Positions 33,758 to 37,694 of a stretch of DNA of 37,694 nt are shown here, piece by piece. The stretch is from contig NZ_PJPV01000001.1 in the NCBI RefSeq assembly GCF_002864045.1, positions 1 through 37,694 of the forward strand, in the 5' to 3' direction. The position numbers and the translations under genes are program-made. This DNA comes from Endozoicomonas acroporae. Lineage in GTDB: Bacteria; Pseudomonadota; Gammaproteobacteria; Pseudomonadales; Endozoicomonadaceae. The notes under the pieces were generated by a model. It had not been told where the DNA came from. It did not search any database and worked only from the letters and a program-made list of their open reading frames with translations. The first letter of the stretch is position 1, and every line of letters starts with the position of its first letter.

Positions 33758-35191
33758 TTATTTTTTATCAATCCGATAAAGACCACAGACACCGACATGC
33801 TCCCCCAGGCTTTGAAATATCTCAGGAGGAAAGCCCGGTATCACCGGTATCATGGCTAGTCCCATTTTTGTTAATGCTTTGGAAGAGAACAGCAATTCCT
33901 GACCACCAGCCTCAGAAATGACCAGCAAATTCTTACCTCCCCGATCAAACCAGGACTTAATAACCCTGGGAAGAAATTCATCAGCGTCCACCCAGCGCCC
34001 GTTATCCATGAAAACGGGCTGCGGCGCATCAAGTACCAATGCTGATGAGTCCATGTTACCACCAGACAAAGCAAGTATTTTGGCAAACTTGTCGACGCTG
34101 ACAAACACATCCGCTTTATTTACCCTGGTATAGGTTCTTTCCGGTGGATTGATATCAAAGCAGGTTGAGGGCATGCCTGCTTCAATCATACTTTTAGAAA
34201 AATAACCGGATCCCGCCATAGGGAAAAACAATCGGTCAATATTATTTGCTCTTAGATAATCGTTAAGACAGTTTGCTGAGGCTTGAGAAATGCTGGCATA
34301 AATACAGAGTTCAGCTTCACGGTAACGAGAGATCATCGATATCAATTCAATTAAACGAGTATCCGCAGGACCCCAATTACACCTTAGAACTACTTGTTCC
34401 TTGTGATGAGACAGCTCTTCCCCATAACCCGAGAGTTGACGAAGGTTCATGACATCAAGAGCAAACATAGGCTCAGGCTCAGGAAAGATCATATTGGTAT
34501 AACGAATTACTGAAAGCGATTCCGTACACAGCTCTCCCTTTAATAGCTTTGACAAGTCCGTTAACTGGCTATAGAGAGCGTCCAGAATACCAACATTAAA
34601 TAGCAAACTACGCTCATCAATATTACCGTTAATGCTTGAAAACTGATCACAATTATTGATCAGACCAAATGCCTGCTTTGCCAGGTCAGAGTGCTTTGAT
34701 AAATGCTGAAGAAGAGAAATTGCAATCAATTTATTTGAAGCATGTTTACATTCAACCAATACTTGTAATTGTTCAAATAAAGATAATTTTTCACGATCTG
34801 AAGTGGCATCACACAGCTGCTTAATGAGGGCTGAATGGTCAGGATCCCTATTTAACCCTTCTGCAATAGGATGTTTGTGCAAATACTCCAACCGCAAGCC
34901 CGTATCGGCCGGTGAATAAGCAAAACCACCATCAGACGGCATAGAGACTGATCGGTTAACTACCGGAACATCACGGGGAGATGAGTCCAAAACCGTGGCA
35001 ACATCCGTTTGTGACGTTGTCTCAGGTACTAATCCATCTGTCGTAACCCTGGTTTCACGATGATTGAATGAAACCTCCCCCAGAAGCTCTGTGACATCAT
35101 CAACACTCTGATTGCTATCAAGTTGAACACCCGGTTGGGGCTTGGAGATTGCGTCCAAAATAACACATCCAGTCAATAACGTTTGTTGCAC
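33758..35191 (-). CDS. Unknown protein with possible Rossmann/methyltransferase-like segment
   Basis: 477 residues, family not recognised. Residues 1-95 are Ser/Thr/Asp-rich and probably disordered. About 118-225 is helical. The C-terminal part has LFFPMAGSGYFSKSMIEAG followed by STCFDINP (321-348), reminiscent of SAM-binding motifs I and II, and SALVLDAPQPVF (383-394) like a motif IV strand. This would fit a degenerate class I methyltransferase, but I am not sure. The start is doubtful: GTG 35191 lacks a clear ribosome binding site, and another frame open to 35333 overlaps it, so the true start may be internal or a frameshift may exist. AT-rich codons. It separates the OB-fold gene from divergent pepD. 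Confidence 0.65.
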   Translation of the reverse strand: MQQTLLTGCVILDAISKPQPGVQLDSNQSVDDVTELLGEVSFNHRETRVTTDGLVPETTSQTDVATVLDSSPRDVPVVNRSVSMPSDGGFAYSPADTGLRLEYLHKHPIAEGLNRDPDHSALIKQLCDATSDREKLSLFEQLQVLVECKHASNKLIAISLLQHLSKHSDLAKQAFGLINNCDQFSSINGNIDERSLLFNVGILDALYSQLTDLSKLLKGELCTESLSVIRYTNMIFPEPEPMFALDVMNLRQLSGYGEELSHHKEQVVLRCNWGPADTRLIELISMISRYREAELCIYASISQASANCLNDYLRANNIDRLFFPMAGSGYFSKSMIEAGMPSTCFDINPPERTYTRVNKADVFVSVDKFAKILALSGGNMDSSALVLDAPQPVFMDNGRWVDADEFLPRVIKSWFDRGGKNLLVISEAGGQELLFSSKALTKMGLAMIPVIPGFPPEIFQSLGEHVGVCGLYRIDKK

Positions 35192-35397
35192 TTTTCAGAC
35201 AGCTGTATTCCAGCATCGTTCCCTGAAAAATGGCAGACTCATCCGCACGCTTGCCTGTTGCCACCATTGACGACTGTTTTGCACAATATAAAGGTAGAAA
35301 ACCCTCATTGATGTTTATTCCCGGCACCCTCACTATACGACTACTGCAAATAAATATTCCGACACAGCAGTCAATATTATTAGCCCTGGAGTCTTAA

Positions 35398-36852
35398 ATG
35401 AGCGCTATCCACGAACTGCAGCCTCACGCGCTATGGCAGCACTTTTCCGCCATATGTGACATACCTCACCCTTCGTTCCATGAAGAACAGATTCGTGGGC
35501 ATTTGATTGGCTTTGCCAAAGAGCACAATCTTGAGTGGCAGTCCGATGCGGCAGGCAATGTCATTATTCGCAAAAAGGCGACACCCGGTATGGAAAACCG
35601 TGCCGGTGTTATTCTTCAGGGCCATATGGATATGGTGCCTCAGAAAAATAACGATACCGTTCATGACTTCCCCACTGACCCGATTAAAGCCTATATCGAT
35701 GGTGACTGGGTGACTGCCGAGGGCACAACACTCGGTGCCGATAACGGCATCGGTATGGCGGCAACACTGGCCGTATTAGCTGCCAAAGACCTGCAGCATG
35801 GTCCTGTTGAAGCGCTGTTCACCGCTACTGAAGAGACCGGGATGATCGGCGCTCAGGGGCTTGCGCAGGGTGTTCTGACCGGCAAGATCCTGCTCAACCT
35901 GGATACTGAAGATGAGGGCGAACTCTACATTGGCTGCGCCGGTGGTACCCGTGTCGAGATTAATGGGGATTACACGACTGAAGCCGCTCAGGATGGATTG
36001 ACCTGCAAAACCCTGTCCATTGCCGGACTCAAAGGTGGCCATTCCGGGTGTGATATTCATCTGGGCAGGGGCAATGCCATCAAATTGCTGGTCCGTGTCC
36101 TCTGCCGTCTGGAGGCAGAAGGTGTGCGTATTGCCAGCCTGACCGGTGGTTCCCTGGCCAATGCCATTCCCCGTGAAGCATCTGCGGTCATTGCCATTCC
36201 TGAGTCATCACTGGAGGCTTGTGAGCAAATTATTGACCAGTGCAGCAAGGAGCTGACTGCCGAATTGGCGGTGGTGGAGCCCAACCTGACACTGACTCTG
36301 AGTGAGGCTGCGCCCGCTGCCGAACTGATGTCTCAGCGGGATCAGAACCGATGGGTAGCTGCGGTGAATGCCTGCCCAAATGGTGCCCAGAGAATGAGTG
36401 ACGCCATTGCAGGCGTGGTAGAAACCTCTTTAAACCTGGGTGTTCTGACCATCAATGAAGGCAAGATCAAAGCCCATATCCTGCCAAGAAGTCTGGTGGG
36501 CAGCTGTAATGATGCCCTGAGTGATGCTGTCGCTGGTCTGTTCCGAATGCTGGATGCCGAAGTCATCTTCTCCGACAGCTACCCGGGTTGGAAACCAGAT
36601 GCTGACTCTCAGATTCTGGCTATTATGAAACGGGTTTATACGGAGCTGTATGGTCAGGAACCCGGCGTACAAGTGGTTCATGCCGGTCTGGAATGTGGCC
36701 TGCTGGGCAGCAAGTACCCCGAGTGGGATATGATCTCCTTTGGCCCAACCATCCGCTTCCCGCACTCTCCGGATGAGAAAGTAAATATCAAGAGCGTTGC
36801 CAGGTTCTGGGATCTGCTGGTGGCTACCCTGAAAGCGGTTCCGGAAGCGTAA
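35398..36852 (+). CDS. pepD: Aminoacyl-histidine dipeptidase PepD (M20 family)
   Basis: A 484-residue cytosolic dizinc dipeptidase that hydrolyses Xaa-His and other dipeptides. Metal and catalytic residues are present: H76 and D78 in LQGHMDMVPQ, D115 in GADNGIGMA, the E145-E146 pair in FTATEETGM, and the later His in GLECGLLGSKYP/GPTIRFPHSPDE. KGGHSGCDIHLGRGNA marks the start of the lid domain. ATG with GGAG at good spacing. It stands alone, followed by an intrinsic terminator. Confidence 0.96.
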   Translation: MSAIHELQPHALWQHFSAICDIPHPSFHEEQIRGHLIGFAKEHNLEWQSDAAGNVIIRKKATPGMENRAGVILQGHMDMVPQKNNDTVHDFPTDPIKAYIDGDWVTAEGTTLGADNGIGMAATLAVLAAKDLQHGPVEALFTATEETGMIGAQGLAQGVLTGKILLNLDTEDEGELYIGCAGGTRVEINGDYTTEAAQDGLTCKTLSIAGLKGGHSGCDIHLGRGNAIKLLVRVLCRLEAEGVRIASLTGGSLANAIPREASAVIAIPESSLEACEQIIDQCSKELTAELAVVEPNLTLTLSEAAPAAELMSQRDQNRWVAAVNACPNGAQRMSDAIAGVVETSLNLGVLTINEGKIKAHILPRSLVGSCNDALSDAVAGLFRMLDAEVIFSDSYPGWKPDADSQILAIMKRVYTELYGQEPGVQVVHAGLECGLLGSKYPEWDMISFGPTIRFPHSPDEKVNIKSVARFWDLLVATLKAVPEA

Positions 36853-36970
36853 TGCGATGGTTGCCCTATGTTTGTGACAGCGCCTAAGCGGAACAGATTG
36901 ATGAACTCTGTAGAGGGAAAACAGGAAGAATCAGCAGCAGCCTGATCGTTCTGACATTCTGGTGCTATGA

Positions 36971-37000
36971 AAAGGCGACTGTTCGGTGACGGTCGCCTTT
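36971..37000 (+). terminator. Intrinsic terminator after pepD
   Basis: AAAGGCGAC and GTCGCCTTT form a 9-bp stem with loop TGTTCGGTGACG, then TTATTAAA. About 120 bp after the pepD stop. Confidence 0.8.
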
Positions 37001-37040
37001 ATTAAACGCTCCAATACAGGGGACTGTCTAAATAAATAAG

Positions 37041-37694
37041 TTACACACGTTTGTCCTGCTCCGTTACTCTGTCAGTCAGTACCTGGCTCATTTCATGGTC
37101 TGGTTTCTGTGTAGGAACTCTCTGCCTGTTCACTCGTTCCCTGGTTCCCTGAATACACTGTGATACCGAGTTGACCGCAGCGCTAGCCAGTTCTTTACCA
37201 CGAGTCAGGGGTCTCATCGCCAGCTTCTTACCACGCAACCCGTGCCGGTAACCGGTAATCCATTGATAGGTTGAATAGCCGACAATGCCCAATCCGCTCG
37301 CTGCCACAAGGGTACCTGTGATAATGATCGCTGTAGCGGTTGTTGGCACTGTGGCAGCTGATAACGCCGCCGTTGTTGACTCTGAAGTGGCAGTTGACAC
37401 TGAAGCGGTTGTTGACACTGTAGCGTCTGTTGACGCCGTAGCGGTTGCTGTGGCTGCTGCTGACGCCGCTGTTGACTCTGTAGTGGCAGTTGACGCCGAA
37501 GCGGTTGTTGACACTGTGGCTGTTGCTGACGCCGCTGTTGACTCTATAGTGGCAGTTGACGCCGAAGCGATTGTTGACACTGTGGCTGTTGCTGACGCCG
37601 CTGTTGACTCTATAGTGGCAGTTGACGCAGAAGCGGTTGTTGACACTGTGGCTGCTGCTGACGCCGCTGTTGACTCTATAGCGGCAGTTGACGC
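37041..37694 (-). CDS. Ser/Thr/Ala-repeat protein with one membrane segment, 5' end beyond window
   Basis: The frame is open to the window edge, so the start is missing; a GTG at 37646 is only an internal codon. The visible part begins with a 22-residue tandem repeat (VSTTASASTATIESTAAS plus ATAT) in three near-perfect units and a decayed fourth. Then come a hydrophobic segment (AIIITGTLVAASGLGIVGYS) and a basic, hydrophilic tail of about 75 residues ending EQDKRV. There are no Cys-rich or enzyme motifs. It could be a surface stalk or low-complexity membrane protein; the orientation and the rest are unknown. The upstream 36853-37040 holds only the pepD terminator. Confidence 0.7.
   Translation of the reverse strand, partial: ASTAAIESTAASAAATVSTTASASTATIESTAASATATVSTIASASTATIESTAASATATVSTTASASTATTESTAASAAATATATASTDATVSTTASVSTATSESTTAALSAATVPTTATAIIITGTLVAASGLGIVGYSTYQWITGYRHGLRGKKLAMRPLTRGKELASAAVNSVSQCIQGTRERVNRQRVPTQKPDHEMSQVLTDRVTEQDKRV
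37350..37694. repeat. 66-bp coding tandem repeat
   Basis: On the plus strand, units containing GTTGACACTGTGGCTGTTGC and GACTCTATAGTGGCAGTTGA recur every 66 bp from about 37449 to the window end, with a weaker copy at 37350-37448. Unit DNA identity is very high in the last two units, implying recent slippage or unequal crossover. Confidence 0.85.

Overview
The window looks like a chromosomal segment of a host-associated marine gammaproteobacterium of the Oceanospirillales, most like Endozoicomonas or a close relative. This is inferred from Pseudomonas-like core gene order (HAD/rppH/ptsP; pilU-pilT against yggS-proC-yggT; aceF-aceE, glnE and ilvE) combined with eukaryote-like proteins (two serpins and a TRAF-type MATH protein) and large AT-richer proteins without recognisable families. 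I could not run a database search, so the taxonomy is inference.

Layout. 1-2.7 kb: a PhyH-type dioxygenase and a small unknown protein on the minus strand, a collapsed rlmI pseudogene, and a HAD phosphatase. 2.85-4.8 kb: an unknown protein with two TPR-like modules, lying between the HAD gene and rppH. 5.0-13.1 kb: rppH, ptsP (EI-Ntr), pilU and pilT (twitching retraction ATPases, minus), then yggS-proC-yggT. 13.2-19.8 kb: a secreted GH123/DUF4091-like protein and two tandem serpins. 19.85-24.2 kb: aceF and aceE (minus). 24.5-27.2 kb: an LpxL-type acyltransferase and an unknown 564-residue protein. 27.5-33.6 kb: glnE, the TRAF-like protein (minus), ilvE, and a YgiW/OB-fold periplasmic protein (minus). 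33.7-37.7 kb: an unknown protein with a possible Rossmann segment, pepD, and a partial Ser/Thr/Ala-repeat membrane protein running off the end.

Two themes stand out. First, a family of palindromic, MITE-like repeats (terminal inverted repeat GAGGCTGACCGAGAATAG, flanked by CTAG-like tetranucleotides) sits at gene ends. It supplies, or is merged with, the stop codons of seven genes: phyH-like, the TPR protein, ptsP, pilU, the 564-residue protein, ilvE and the OB-fold gene. ptsP and pilU appear once to have shared a single CTAG as overlapping convergent stops, which the element split and duplicated. Second, probable host-interaction genes sit at junctions of otherwise conserved core operons. The tandem serpins carry a footprint of their own duplication: a decayed fragment of neighbouring aceF lies between them. 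Both keep a predicted P1 arginine in the reactive loop and share an extra C-terminal domain I do not recognise.

No rRNA, tRNA, CRISPR array, intact transposase or phage gene was seen. The core genes give central metabolism (pyruvate dehydrogenase, branched-chain amino acid and proline synthesis, nitrogen control through GlnE and PtsP), RNA 5'-end processing (RppH) and type IV pilus retraction. The accessory genes look like tools for life with an animal host.
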